64,000 bases of DNA from Sphingomonas sp. Leaf67 (GTDB lineage Bacteria; Pseudomonadota; Alphaproteobacteria; Sphingomonadales; Sphingomonadaceae): positions 168,915 through 232,914 of the forward strand of contig NZ_LMLP01000020.1 in the NCBI RefSeq assembly GCF_001421965.1, in the 5' to 3' direction. The position numbers were made by a program, and so were the translations under genes. Under the pieces are notes generated by a model. That model made no database searches and was not told where the DNA came from. It saw only the letters and a list, made by a program, of their open reading frames with translations. This document shows, in pieces, positions 34,809 through 44,002 of this stretch (position 1 is the stretch's first letter; every line of letters starts with the position of its first letter).

Positions 34809-36689
34809 TTAAGCAAGATCTATTCCGTGCCAAATATACTTAGCAATTAAGCTAAAATGCTCGCTACTTAGTGATACGTCCAGTAAAATTCCAGCAGAGG
34901 TAGCGCCCATATCGAGCTGGCTAACATAAAAACTCTTTCCGCCAAAATCTGCAGATCTATCCAATGTGTTTTGGTAGATCATATCAACAATCTCACCATT
35001 TGTCTTATTTGTAATAAGATCCTTAAATTCTTTTGAGCTGGCGAAGTCATCCGCCACCTGCAGCAATGTCATATTACCGGATTTGACGCGTTCGGCATAA
35101 TACACTAGGCCGGTTGCATCCGGCCGTCGGTTTGCGAACCCATCGTAGAGGAGGGCAATTGACTGGTAGGTTTCATCCGTATCGAAGTACCCTGCGGCGA
35201 TCTTATCTTTCGTGGATGCTCGATGCTCCGGTGATTCTGACAGATCGACTACGAACGCACCGCGACTAATGCCGTTATTTAGCAATTGTGTATAATAATT
35301 GGCTCCGCTCTCGTCCGGAGCGCGACCCAACGCATGATGGTACACATAATCAACAAACTGTTCATTCGAAAGGCCGCCAGTTGCTGCCTTAAATTCGGCG
35401 GATTGGGCTAGATCGTCTGCAACCGCCAAGAGCGATACTCCCCGCTTTTCTATGGCATCGACATAAAATTCTAAGCCAGCTTCGTCGGGTGACCGGCCAA
35501 GTACGGTGTCATATGCACGAATAATCTGTGCGAATGTCGCGTCGGCATCAAATTTCATGACGCCGTCACGGAAGGTGATGATTTCCACATTTCTAATGGT
35601 ATCGGCACCCTCGCTGGTTGGTCCTTTGAGTTTTAGTGAATCACCGACAATTACGGATGAGTAATTTTTGAATAGGCCAGAATAGCTTGCGCGGTCAAAG
35701 CCGGCCCCACCATCAATCGTATCATTCCCGGCACCGCCGGAAAGCGTGTCATTACTAGCTTGTCCGTTCAATACGTCGGCGCCGTTGCCGCCAAATAGTA
35801 TGTCTTCGCCTTCTTCGCCGAAAAGCTCATCATCCCCTTCAAGGCCATAAATAACGTCGTTTCCAGTCCCGCCAAAAAGATGATCCGGTGTGGTGAAGCC
35901 GGTTATCGTGTCATTTCCGCCTTCACCATATATACGAACGCCACCAGGAGAATATGACAGGTTGCTTATGGTGATTACGTTATCTGCATCACTACCCACT
36001 ATGCCAAAATTGGGGCTATCATACTCCAAATTAATTAGTAGATTTTCCGTGTTATTAACATAGAATTTTGTATTATTCGTTTCTATTATTCCTTTACTCA
36101 AATCGATCTTAAAGATATTACTGACTGATAAAGTATCATTACCTTCTCCGCCATCAATGATTCCGGTTCTAAAACCTGATCCATTCTTTGCAAAAACACT
36201 GATTCTGTCGTCGCCTGCTTGCGACCACACGTTCGCATTCGCATTTACCGATATTATATTGGAAGCAGATCCTGCATATATTTCCGCTAAGATGGGGAAG
36301 GAGCTATCATTTATTGCAATGCTTATTGTTTTTTCAGAAAAAAAGACTTTTTCTAAGTTTTTTAGTTCAAACATTTGACTTCCGACACGAAGTCCGAATT
36401 CAATTTTACCGGAAGACGTAACGTACTGGAGCATGACAGCTTCAAAAAGGCCGCGAAGGTCAACCGTATCAAACCCCTCACTGCCATCGATCAAACCTAG
36501 CGATCCGGCAGTATCTTTGGTCGGTCGTCCCTCCGAAAACTTGAAGGTATCGTTGCCTTCCCCTCCGAATAGCTGGTCCATACCGGGGCCGCCATCAATG
36601 ACGTCGTCGCCAGCAAACCCCCGAATGACATCGTCGTCTGCGGAGCCGCGCAACGTATCGTTTTCTAACGTACCTTCGATGATAGCCAT
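34809..36689 (-). CDS. DUF4214 RTX protein, divergent low-GC paralog
   Basis: A 626-residue protein related in layout to the two DUF4214-RTX proteins upstream but well diverged. RTX nonapeptides lie at about residues 5-50 (DDDVIRGFAGDDVIDGGPG) and 265-345 (GGTGNDVIYGLEGDDELFGE). A beta-rich insert with many Asn and Ile residues lies between. DUF4214 units follow from about 385: AYDTVLGRSPDEAGLEFYVD, VYHHALGRAPDESGANYYTQ, LYDGFANRRPDATGLVYYAE and IYQNTLDRSADFGGKSFYVS. There is no Sec signal. It is transcribed opposite to the other two and has the lowest GC of any gene here, suggesting separate acquisition. Type I secretion is inferred. Confidence 0.87.
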   Translation of the reverse strand: MAIIEGTLENDTLRGSADDDVIRGFAGDDVIDGGPGMDQLFGGEGNDTFKFSEGRPTKDTAGSLGLIDGSEGFDTVDLRGLFEAVMLQYVTSSGKIEFGLRVGSQMFELKNLEKVFFSEKTISIAINDSSFPILAEIYAGSASNIISVNANANVWSQAGDDRISVFAKNGSGFRTGIIDGGEGNDTLSVSNIFKIDLSKGIIETNNTKFYVNNTENLLINLEYDSPNFGIVGSDADNVITISNLSYSPGGVRIYGEGGNDTITGFTTPDHLFGGTGNDVIYGLEGDDELFGEEGEDILFGGNGADVLNGQASNDTLSGGAGNDTIDGGAGFDRASYSGLFKNYSSVIVGDSLKLKGPTSEGADTIRNVEIITFRDGVMKFDADATFAQIIRAYDTVLGRSPDEAGLEFYVDAIEKRGVSLLAVADDLAQSAEFKAATGGLSNEQFVDYVYHHALGRAPDESGANYYTQLLNNGISRGAFVVDLSESPEHRASTKDKIAAGYFDTDETYQSIALLYDGFANRRPDATGLVYYAERVKSGNMTLLQVADDFASSKEFKDLITNKTNGEIVDMIYQNTLDRSADFGGKSFYVSQLDMGATSAGILLDVSLSSEHFSLIAKYIWHGIDLA

Positions 36690-37222
36690 TCTGATTCCAA
36701 ACTGTGCGCTGGCCAGTTGTTACGGCCGGTATATGTGGCCTCTATCATCACGTCCGAAAGCGTATCCAGTGGTAAATATGCACTGGTTTCCACTATTGAG
36801 GCAGTTGGAACAAGGCGGTTTGGTCTCTTGCTCGTTGCGCAACCGCTCATGGCCGCTCGCCTTGCTGTTGCCATCGTTGCGAACCTCACCTTCCTACTAT
36901 GCCGAAGAGCTTTGCCAAGGCTGAAATTCGTCAGTTTGAGCCTCTCATTTCCTTAATAACATCAATGCACATTGGGAGGACCTCGACGCCGCACTTTCTT
37001 TGCACGCCGCCGCATTTTTTGACCGGACTTTAATCTTTTACCCTGAAAACGGCCCCGTCCAGAGCGGGTCTCGGGCGGTCATGGCCGCAGCGGGGTCTGG
37101 TTCCGGATATCCGTATCGCGATCGTCGCACGCGCGCCGATCCCGTCGAGCCGGCGCCGCCCCTGCAGGGGTGATCCGATATGCGCCGCGACCGGCCGGAC
37201 CGGGCGTAGAGGGGGAATATAA
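36690..37222. other. Intergenic region between divergent RTX and repeat-protein genes
   Basis: 533 bases with no gene I can support. The left part (36690-36960) is lower-GC and has short frames on both strands; one minus-strand frame (36665-36889) reads like a lipoprotein start (AAMSGCATSKR) but overlaps the RTX start and has no known continuation. The right part is GC-rich. AGAGGGGG at 37209-37216 is the Shine-Dalgarno for the GTG start at 37223. Confidence 0.45.
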
Positions 37223-40200
37223 GTGAAGTCTTCGGCTATCCGACTGCCGCGTCGGCGATTTTTGAAGCTCAAGGGCAACATGGTCGAGCTGGCGGTCGGC
37301 CTGCTCGCCGCTGTCATGATCGAAACCCAGTCTGCGCATGCCGAGACGCTCCCGGCCGATACCGGTGCCGGCGATACCGGTCCCGTGCCCACCGACGCGC
37401 TCCCCGAGGCGATCGCTGCGATCGATCCGGAAGCGATCCGCACCCTGTCGATCGACGAACTCAAGCAGCTGCTCGATGCCAAGGCACTGGCCTCGCTTGG
37501 TCTCGACAGCGATTTCATCCAGCTTCTGGACGTCGATGCCTCGGCGGCGATCCGTCGCCTCGAAACCGCGTTCCGCGAAAAGATCAAGGTTGCCGCCAAG
37601 GGCGAGGCGAAGATCGCCGCCGCCGGCGACGCGCATGGCGATGTCGCCCATGCCGAGCGCGCCAGCGCCGATACGCATCATGACTCGGCGCTCGATGGCG
37701 GCTTCTCGCCGCTATGGCTGCTGGCCGGGCTGGCGGTGGTCGGCGGCGGCGGTGTCGCGCTGGCTGGCGGTGGCGGCGGCGACAAGGACGGTCCCGCGGC
37801 CAACGTCGTGCCGAGCGCGAGCGCCGACAGCTTCACCACGGCCGAGGACACCGCCGTCACCTTCGACGTGCGGACCAACGACAGCGACCGCGATGGCGGC
37901 ACGCTGAGCGTCACGCAGATCAACGGCACCGCGATCACCACGACCGCTCCGGTCACGATCACCGGCGGCGTCGTCAGCCTGAATGCCGATGGCCGGCTGA
38001 CCTTTACGCCCGCCGCCAATTTCAACGGCAGCCCGAGCTTCACCTACACCGTATCGGACGGGCAGGGCGGCACGGCCACCGCAACCGTCACCGGTACCGT
38101 CACCGCCGTCAACGACGCACCGGTCGCGACCAACGACAGCTTCACCACCACCGAGGACACCGCCGTCACCGTCGCGGTGCGCGCCAATGACCGCGACGTC
38201 GACAGCGATACGCTGAGCGTCACGCAGATCAACGGTACCGCGATCACCGCGACCGCCCCGGTCACGGTCACCGGCGGCGTCGTCAGCCTGAATGTCGGCG
38301 GCGATCTGCTCTTCACCCCGACGGCCAATTTCAACGGCAGCCCCAGCTTCACCTATACCGTGTCGGACGGGAAGGGCGGCACTGCCACCGCAACCGTCAA
38401 CGGCACCGTCACCCCGGTGAACGACGCTCCGGTCAACGCGCTGCCCGCCAGCGTCGCACCGGTGGCGCAGGGTAGTGCCGTCACGATCAACGGCCTGTCG
38501 ATTGCCGATGTCGATGGCGGCAACGCCAGCTTCACCACCACGCTGAGCGTCGCGCACGGTGTGCTGGTCGCCGGCACCGTCGACGGCGGCGCCACGATCA
38601 GCGGCGCCGGCACCGGTTCGCTGGTGCTGACCGGCACGCTGGCACAGGTCAATGCGACGCTCGCCACGATCGGCTATACCAGCACGTCGGGCTATGTCGG
38701 CGCGGAAACGCTGACCATGGTCACCAGCGACGGTCAGGCGAGCGACACCGACACGCTGAACCTGACCGTGGCGCAGGTTACGCAGGGCGTGGTCATCGAC
38801 GGCTATGTCGCCGGTGCGCGCATCTTCTTCGACGCGAACGGCAACGGCACGTATGATGATGGCGAAGTGGTCGCCATCACCGACGCACAGGGCCGCTTCA
38901 CACTGGTCGGCGAACCGGTCGGCACGATGATCGCACTGGGCGGCGTCAACACCGACACCGGCCTGCCCAACACCATTGCGCTGAAGGCCCCGGCGGGTTC
39001 GACGGCGATAACGCCGCTGACCACGCTAGTCGCCGAACTGACCCAGACCGGCATCGACGTGGCGACCGCGCACGCACAGGTCGCCCGCGCGTTCGGCCTG
39101 CCCGAAGGCGTCGATCTCGGCAGCTTCGACTTCCTCGCGCCAACCGCCGATCCGGCGATCGGTTTCGCGATCCAGAAGGTTGCGACCCAGATCGCGACGG
39201 TGATGATCCAGGCGCAGGCGGCGGGCGTCAGCGCCACGGCGGTCAGCGCCCAGATCGCCCAGATGACGAAGACCGGCGCGGTCGATCTCGGCAATCCGAC
39301 GCAGCTGGCGAACGTGCTGGTCGCGGCCGGTGGCGATGCGGGCGTGGCGACGGCCACCGCGCAAAAGGCGGCAGCGATCAACCAGGCGGTGGCGAGCGCG
39401 ACCTCGCCAGGCGCGCTGGTCGACACCGTCCGCGATCTCAACCAGCCCGATGCCAACCTGCCGCCGGTGACGCTGGCCGATGCCGCCAAATTCGGTCTGG
39501 GCATGTCGGTACAGATCGGCGTGCTGGCCAATGACACCGATCCGAACGGCGGCCCGCTCAGCGTCGTCGCGGTCGAAGGCCGCGCGATCGTGATCGGCCA
39601 GTCGGTCGACGTGACCAACGGCACGGTGACGCTGGGCGAAAACGGCACGCTGACCTTTACGCCGGCGGACGATTTCTTCGGTAGCCAGAGCTTCAGCTAC
39701 ACCGTGGCGGACAGCGCCGGCGCGACTGCGATCGGCACCGCCACCGCCAGCCTCGACGTGCCGCTGCTCATGGTATCGGCCGAGCAGCTCGACTTCGCGA
39801 TCACCCGCGCCGCCGATCTGGCCGCCGCGGGCGTGGAGACGATCGTCGTCGACACCGCGACCATCGACGATGCGCAGGCGAACACGCTGGTCACCGCCGG
39901 CATCGATTTCGCCGAAGCCGGCGACGTGACGCTGCAGGTCGAGGGGACCCACCTCAACACCACGCTGAAGTCGCTGCAGGCGTTGCATGTCGATGCGATC
40001 GCGGTCGGTGCGGGTGTCACCGCACTGTCGCTGGAGGCGGGCGGATCGCTGGACTCGCTCAGTGTCGGCAGCCTGCCGCAGTTCGACGTGGCGCAATCGG
40101 ATGCCGCACTCGACGTGACGCTGAACGTCGATCCGGGCACGCTCGGCGCCGGGGTCGACCTGACCCAGCTGGCGGCCGGGCTACGCGACAGCGGCATCGA

Positions 40201-42010
40201 CCATCTGGGCGTGGCCGGCAACGGCGCGCTGGCACTCGATCTGGGTCAGGCGCAGGCGTTGGCAGGCGCAGGGCTCGACTTCGCGACCACCGCCGACATC
40301 ACGCTCGACGTGGATGCGGGACAACTCGCGGGGATCGCCAGCGATCCGGCGCTGCTGGCGCAGCTCCATGTCGATCATCTCGACGTCGCCGGTGCCGCCA
40401 CCATCACCGAGGCGCAGGCCGCCGGGCTGATCGGCGCGGGCGTCGACTTCGTCGAGAGTGACGATGTGACGCTGGCGGTCGAGGGTACGCACATGTCGAC
40501 CACGCTGAAGGGGCTTCAGGGGCTGCATGTCGATGCGGTCGCGGTGGGCGCGGGCGTCACCGTCCTGTCGCTGGAGGCGGGCGGCGCACTCGACGGCATC
40601 ACGACCGGCGATCTGCCGTCGTTCGTCATCGACCAGAGCGACGCCGCGCTCGACGTGACGCTGACCGTCGATGCCGGGATGCTGGGTCGCGACTTCGACA
40701 TGTTCGCGCTGGCACCGGCGCTGGCCGATGCGGGTATCGACCATATCGGCGTCGCCGGGTCGGGCACACTGGGGCTGTCGCTCCAGCAGGCCTGGGGCGT
40801 GTCGGTCAACGGCATGGACTTCACCCCTGCCGCCGACGTGGTGGTACATCTGGGCGCGACCGAACTGGCGGCGGTCACCGCCCCTGGCGAGGCGGCGCTG
40901 CTTGGCCAGATCCATGTCGACACGCTCGACGTGATCGAGGATCAGGCAGTCATTTCCGACGATCAGGCGGCCAATCTGGTCGCGGCGGGCCTGCACTTCG
41001 CGGACGGCGACGACATCACCGTCGCGGCGGAGGGCACGCAGATGTCGACGACGCTGCGCGGGCTGCACGACCTGAAGGTCGATGTGGTGGCGGGGACCAT
41101 CGGCGGAAAGCTGGTGATCGATGCCGGCGACCTGACCGGGATCAGCGCCGACGACCTGCCGCAGTTCGACGTGGCACAGTCGGACGACCTGCTCGACGTC
41201 ACGCTGCGGGTCGATGCGAGCCAGCTGGGTGCGATCGTCGAACTGGCACAGGGACTGGCCGATGCCGGGATCGACCATATCGTCACCAATCAGGATATCG
41301 CCCTGCTCGATCCCGATCAGCTGGCGGTGCTGGACCAGATCACCGACCTGTTCGGCATCGACTTCGCCTACGAACCCTTCGATCCGGTGGCACAGCGCTT
41401 CCTCGATCCCGAAGAGGCTCGCGCCGAAGCCGAACTGATCCAGGAGATGCGCAGCGGCTTCGAAGGGGCCGACGACGATGGCACCGGCGGGGTGTACCGC
41501 ATCACCGACGGCGCGCATCATGCGCTGGCGGAATCGGGCCTGCTGCGCGCCTATACCGCCGATACGCTGGTCATCGACGGCACCGGTTCGTCGGACAAGC
41601 TGCTCGCGACGCTGAAGGACATCGGCGACATGGGCGTCGACGAGGTCCGCCTCGACGATGGTCAGAATGGGCCGGTCTATGTCGACCTCGGCCTCGACGG
41701 GCTGGACGGGGATAGCGGCATGGCCGAGATCCGCGCCCTGCTCCGCTCGCTGGGCGATGGGCAGAACGGACCCGATCCGATCTTCCAGGGCAGCGACAAG
41801 GTCGCCTTGGTGATGGACGCCGACGCCGCCCATGCGCTGGCGCAGGTCGAAGGCGGCGTGGAGCAGCTCAAGGCGATCGGCATCACCGAAATCGACGTGC
41901 TGACCGATGATGGCGACATGACTCCGCCGGCGTTCGGCGATGTCGGGATCGAGGTGAAGCTGATCGGGCAGGACGACGAACTGTACCGCCAGCTGCATCA
42001 CGACCGGTAA
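37223..42010 (+). CDS. Large repeat surface protein upstream of the type I secretion operon
   Basis: A 1595-residue protein starting at GTG, with an AGAGGGGG site 7 bases upstream. The N-terminus has a basic stretch and hydrophobic helix (about 20-40, ELAVGLLAAVMIETQSAHAE). A second hydrophobic glycine-rich helix follows (about 163-185, LWLLAGLAVVGGGGVALAGG), recalling the N-terminal retention region of BapA/LapA-type adhesins. Residues 193-403 are two near-identical cadherin/VCBS-like domains (TAEDTAVTFDVRTNDSDRD, FNGSPSFTYTVSDGQGGTA). A diverged third ends near 513, and a DANGNGTYDDGE calcium-loop-like segment is at 526-568. Another Ig-like domain is at 743-846. Residues 880-1373 are two full copies and one partial copy of a 180-residue repeat I do not recognise. 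It has no RTX nonapeptides. Position suggests export by the following transporter, but the signal is not obvious. Confidence 0.8.
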   Translation: MKSSAIRLPRRRFLKLKGNMVELAVGLLAAVMIETQSAHAETLPADTGAGDTGPVPTDALPEAIAAIDPEAIRTLSIDELKQLLDAKALASLGLDSDFIQLLDVDASAAIRRLETAFREKIKVAAKGEAKIAAAGDAHGDVAHAERASADTHHDSALDGGFSPLWLLAGLAVVGGGGVALAGGGGGDKDGPAANVVPSASADSFTTAEDTAVTFDVRTNDSDRDGGTLSVTQINGTAITTTAPVTITGGVVSLNADGRLTFTPAANFNGSPSFTYTVSDGQGGTATATVTGTVTAVNDAPVATNDSFTTTEDTAVTVAVRANDRDVDSDTLSVTQINGTAITATAPVTVTGGVVSLNVGGDLLFTPTANFNGSPSFTYTVSDGKGGTATATVNGTVTPVNDAPVNALPASVAPVAQGSAVTINGLSIADVDGGNASFTTTLSVAHGVLVAGTVDGGATISGAGTGSLVLTGTLAQVNATLATIGYTSTSGYVGAETLTMVTSDGQASDTDTLNLTVAQVTQGVVIDGYVAGARIFFDANGNGTYDDGEVVAITDAQGRFTLVGEPVGTMIALGGVNTDTGLPNTIALKAPAGSTAITPLTTLVAELTQTGIDVATAHAQVARAFGLPEGVDLGSFDFLAPTADPAIGFAIQKVATQIATVMIQAQAAGVSATAVSAQIAQMTKTGAVDLGNPTQLANVLVAAGGDAGVATATAQKAAAINQAVASATSPGALVDTVRDLNQPDANLPPVTLADAAKFGLGMSVQIGVLANDTDPNGGPLSVVAVEGRAIVIGQSVDVTNGTVTLGENGTLTFTPADDFFGSQSFSYTVADSAGATAIGTATASLDVPLLMVSAEQLDFAITRAADLAAAGVETIVVDTATIDDAQANTLVTAGIDFAEAGDVTLQVEGTHLNTTLKSLQALHVDAIAVGAGVTALSLEAGGSLDSLSVGSLPQFDVAQSDAALDVTLNVDPGTLGAGVDLTQLAAGLRDSGIDHLGVAGNGALALDLGQAQALAGAGLDFATTADITLDVDAGQLAGIASDPALLAQLHVDHLDVAGAATITEAQAAGLIGAGVDFVESDDVTLAVEGTHMSTTLKGLQGLHVDAVAVGAGVTVLSLEAGGALDGITTGDLPSFVIDQSDAALDVTLTVDAGMLGRDFDMFALAPALADAGIDHIGVAGSGTLGLSLQQAWGVSVNGMDFTPAADVVVHLGATELAAVTAPGEAALLGQIHVDTLDVIEDQAVISDDQAANLVAAGLHFADGDDITVAAEGTQMSTTLRGLHDLKVDVVAGTIGGKLVIDAGDLTGISADDLPQFDVAQSDDLLDVTLRVDASQLGAIVELAQGLADAGIDHIVTNQDIALLDPDQLAVLDQITDLFGIDFAYEPFDPVAQRFLDPEEARAEAELIQEMRSGFEGADDDGTGGVYRITDGAHHALAESGLLRAYTADTLVIDGTGSSDKLLATLKDIGDMGVDEVRLDDGQNGPVYVDLGLDGLDGDSGMAEIRALLRSLGDGQNGPDPIFQGSDKVALVMDADAAHALAQVEGGVEQLKAIGITEIDVLTDDGDMTPPAFGDVGIEVKLIGQDDELYRQLHHDR
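37808..38430 (+). repeat. Two tandem cadherin/VCBS-like domain copies
   Basis: Units at about 37808-38116 and 38119-38430 encode near-identical 100-residue domains sharing LSVTQINGTAIT, FNGSPSFTYTVSDG and a closing VNDAP. They are typical of repetitive adhesins. Confidence 0.8.
39859..41340 (+). repeat. Unrecognised 180-residue repeats (two full copies and one partial)
   Basis: Copies begin near 39859, 40396 and 40945. Shared features are xDDQAxxLVxAGxxF, DDVTLxVEGTHMSTTLKxLQ, LHVDAxAVGAGV, LEAGGxLDxxxxGDLPQF, DVAQSDAALDVTLxVD, LADAGIDHxGVAG and LxQLHVDxLDV. The third copy lacks the last third. I know no named family with this pattern. Confidence 0.75.
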
Positions 42011-42024
42011 GGCCGGCCGATACT

Positions 42025-42052
42025 CCGCCCCTTCCCGGTCGGGAGGGGGCGG
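42025..42052 (+). terminator. Hairpin after the large repeat protein gene
   Basis: CCGCCCCTTCCC and GGGAGGGGGCGG pair with one G-T wobble around a 4-base loop, 15 bases past the stop. There is no T-run. It may only attenuate, since the exporter genes start 157 bases later on the same strand. Confidence 0.5.
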
Positions 42053-42209
42053 CCATCGGCCAAGATGGTCCTTGCCTGCAAATCAATCGGTTCGCGCCGA
42101 TTTCGGTCCGGTCCTCCTGGGGATCGGACCGTTCGCGCAACGATCGTCTAACCCCATCTTAACCATTCCCGCCGCATAGCCGATCCGAACAACGGCAAGG
42201 CGCAGGTGA

Positions 42210-43988
42210 ATGGCCACGGACGGACAGGGCAGCAGCGGACCGCTTCGCGCGGCGGACAAGCCGGTGGCACGGCTGCTCAAGGCATGTCGCCACTCCTTCT
42301 ACCTCGTCTTCTTCTTTACCGCGATCACCGAATGCCTCGCGGTCGCGCCGATGCTGTACATGATGAGCGCCTATGACCGCGTCATCAGCACGCGCAGCGG
42401 CGTCACGCTCGTCTCGCTGACGCTGCTGATCGTCGGCGTCTATCTGTTCTGGTCGGCGCTCGAATGGATGCGGACCCGGCTGCTGATCCGCATCTCGCTG
42501 CGGACCGACTGGGATCTGGCGGCGGACGTGTTCGACGCCTCGTTCCGTCGCTCGGTTGGGCGGCGGAACGTCAATGTCCAGCAGCTGATGGGCGACGTCG
42601 TGTCGTTCCGCCAGTTCATGACCGGCGAACCGATCCTCGCGTTGATGAGCGCGCCGTTCGCGATCGTGTTCATCATCGTCGGTGCGCTGTTCCACCCATG
42701 GCTGGCGGCGTTCATCGCGGTCGCGGTGGTGCTGATGCTGGTATCGGCATGGTTCACCCAGAAGATTTCCTCGCCGATCCTGAAGGCCGCGAACGACGAG
42801 AATACGGAATCGCAGGCGGTCGCCGCCGATGGCCTGGCGCAGGCCGATGCGACGCTGGCGCTCGGCATGCTGCCGGCGGTGCGCCGGCGGTGGCATGATC
42901 GGCATCGGCAGTTCTTGCAGATGTCCGTCAACGCATCGGAGGCCAGCGGCATCGCCGGCGGCCTGTCGAAATTCCTGAACAAGGCGCTGCCCTCGCTCCA
43001 GATCGCGCTGGGCGCATGGCTGGCGATCAATGGCGAGATCACCGGCGGCATGGTGATCGCCGCGTCGATGCTGATCTCGCGCGCGGTCTCGCCGCTTCAG
43101 CGGCTGATGGGCAACTGGCCGCAGATCGTGCAGGCGCGTGCCGCCTATGACCGGTTGAACATCCTCCTCACCGAGGAAGCCCGGAGCGCGGGACGCATGG
43201 CGCTGCCCGCGCCCACCGGCCGGCTCGATGTGATCGGCGCCGCCGCCGCCCCGCCGGGTGCGACCCGTCCGGTCGTCACCGACGTCAGCTTCACGATCCG
43301 CCCGGGCGAGGCGGTGGCGATCATCGGTCCGTCGGGATCGGGCAAGACCTCGCTCACCCGGCTGCTGGTCGGCGTGTGGAAGCCTGCCGCCGGATCGGTC
43401 CGGCTCGACGGCGTCGAACTGAACGAATGGAACCATGACGAGGTGGGGCCGCATATCGGCTTCGTGCCGCAGGAAATCCGGTTTCCCGAAGGCACCGTCG
43501 CCGAGAATATCGCGCGTCTGGGCGAGGTCGACAGCGAAAAGGTCATCGCCGCCGCGCGCCTGGTCGACATGCACGACACCATCCTCGCCTTTCCCGACGG
43601 CTATGACACGTTTCTGGGCAAGACCGGGTTCCAGCTGTCGGGCGGGCAGCGCCAGCGCCTCGCCATCGCCCGCGCCTTCTATGGCGACCCGGCGTACGTC
43701 GTGATGGACGAACCGAACGCGAACCTCGACGAAGTGGGCGAGACCGCGCTGCTCAAGGCGATCACCGCCATGAAGGCACGCGGCACCAGCTTTGCGATCA
43801 CCACCCACCGCCCGCGCCTGATGAGCGTGGTCGATAACCTGCTGGTGCTGCGTCAGGGCCGGCAGGTCGGCTTCGGCCCGGCGGCCGAGATGATCGCGGC
43901 GGTGCGCACCGTGCGCACCGGCGCGGAAGACCCGAAGCCCGCCCCCAAGCCCGTCGTGGTCGCCCCGATCACGCCGCAGGCCGCCTGA
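42210..43988 (+). CDS. Type I secretion ABC transporter (permease/ATPase)
   Basis: A 592-residue inner-membrane exporter of the PrtD-like type I secretion family, which moves unfolded substrates with C-terminal signals straight to the outside. The N-terminal membrane domain has helices around 28-58, 66-88, 141-186 and 255-295. There is no C39 or CLD domain before it, as expected for exporters of RTX proteases and adhesins. The ATPase domain has Walker A GPSGSGKTS (about 373), the signature LSGGQRQR (about 476), Walker B VVMDEPNANLD (about 497) and a switch His in ITTHRPR (about 529). It starts an operon with the adaptor (14-base gap) and outer membrane gene. Candidate substrates are the RTX and repeat proteins of this window. 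Confidence 0.93.
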   Translation: MATDGQGSSGPLRAADKPVARLLKACRHSFYLVFFFTAITECLAVAPMLYMMSAYDRVISTRSGVTLVSLTLLIVGVYLFWSALEWMRTRLLIRISLRTDWDLAADVFDASFRRSVGRRNVNVQQLMGDVVSFRQFMTGEPILALMSAPFAIVFIIVGALFHPWLAAFIAVAVVLMLVSAWFTQKISSPILKAANDENTESQAVAADGLAQADATLALGMLPAVRRRWHDRHRQFLQMSVNASEASGIAGGLSKFLNKALPSLQIALGAWLAINGEITGGMVIAASMLISRAVSPLQRLMGNWPQIVQARAAYDRLNILLTEEARSAGRMALPAPTGRLDVIGAAAAPPGATRPVVTDVSFTIRPGEAVAIIGPSGSGKTSLTRLLVGVWKPAAGSVRLDGVELNEWNHDEVGPHIGFVPQEIRFPEGTVAENIARLGEVDSEKVIAAARLVDMHDTILAFPDGYDTFLGKTGFQLSGGQRQRLAIARAFYGDPAYVVMDEPNANLDEVGETALLKAITAMKARGTSFAITTHRPRLMSVVDNLLVLRQGRQVGFGPAAEMIAAVRTVRTGAEDPKPAPKPVVVAPITPQAA

Positions 43989-44002
43989 AGGAAACGGACG
44001 AC

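Noticed and set aside
36665..36889. Minus-strand frame resembling a lipoprotein start (AAMSGCATSKR)
   Set aside because: It overlaps the start of the DUF4214-RTX gene, has no clear ribosome site and no recognisable body after the Cys.
39026..42001. Long antisense frames under the 1595-residue protein gene
   Set aside because: Composition effects in a GC-rich repetitive gene; products have no domain pattern and no start context.
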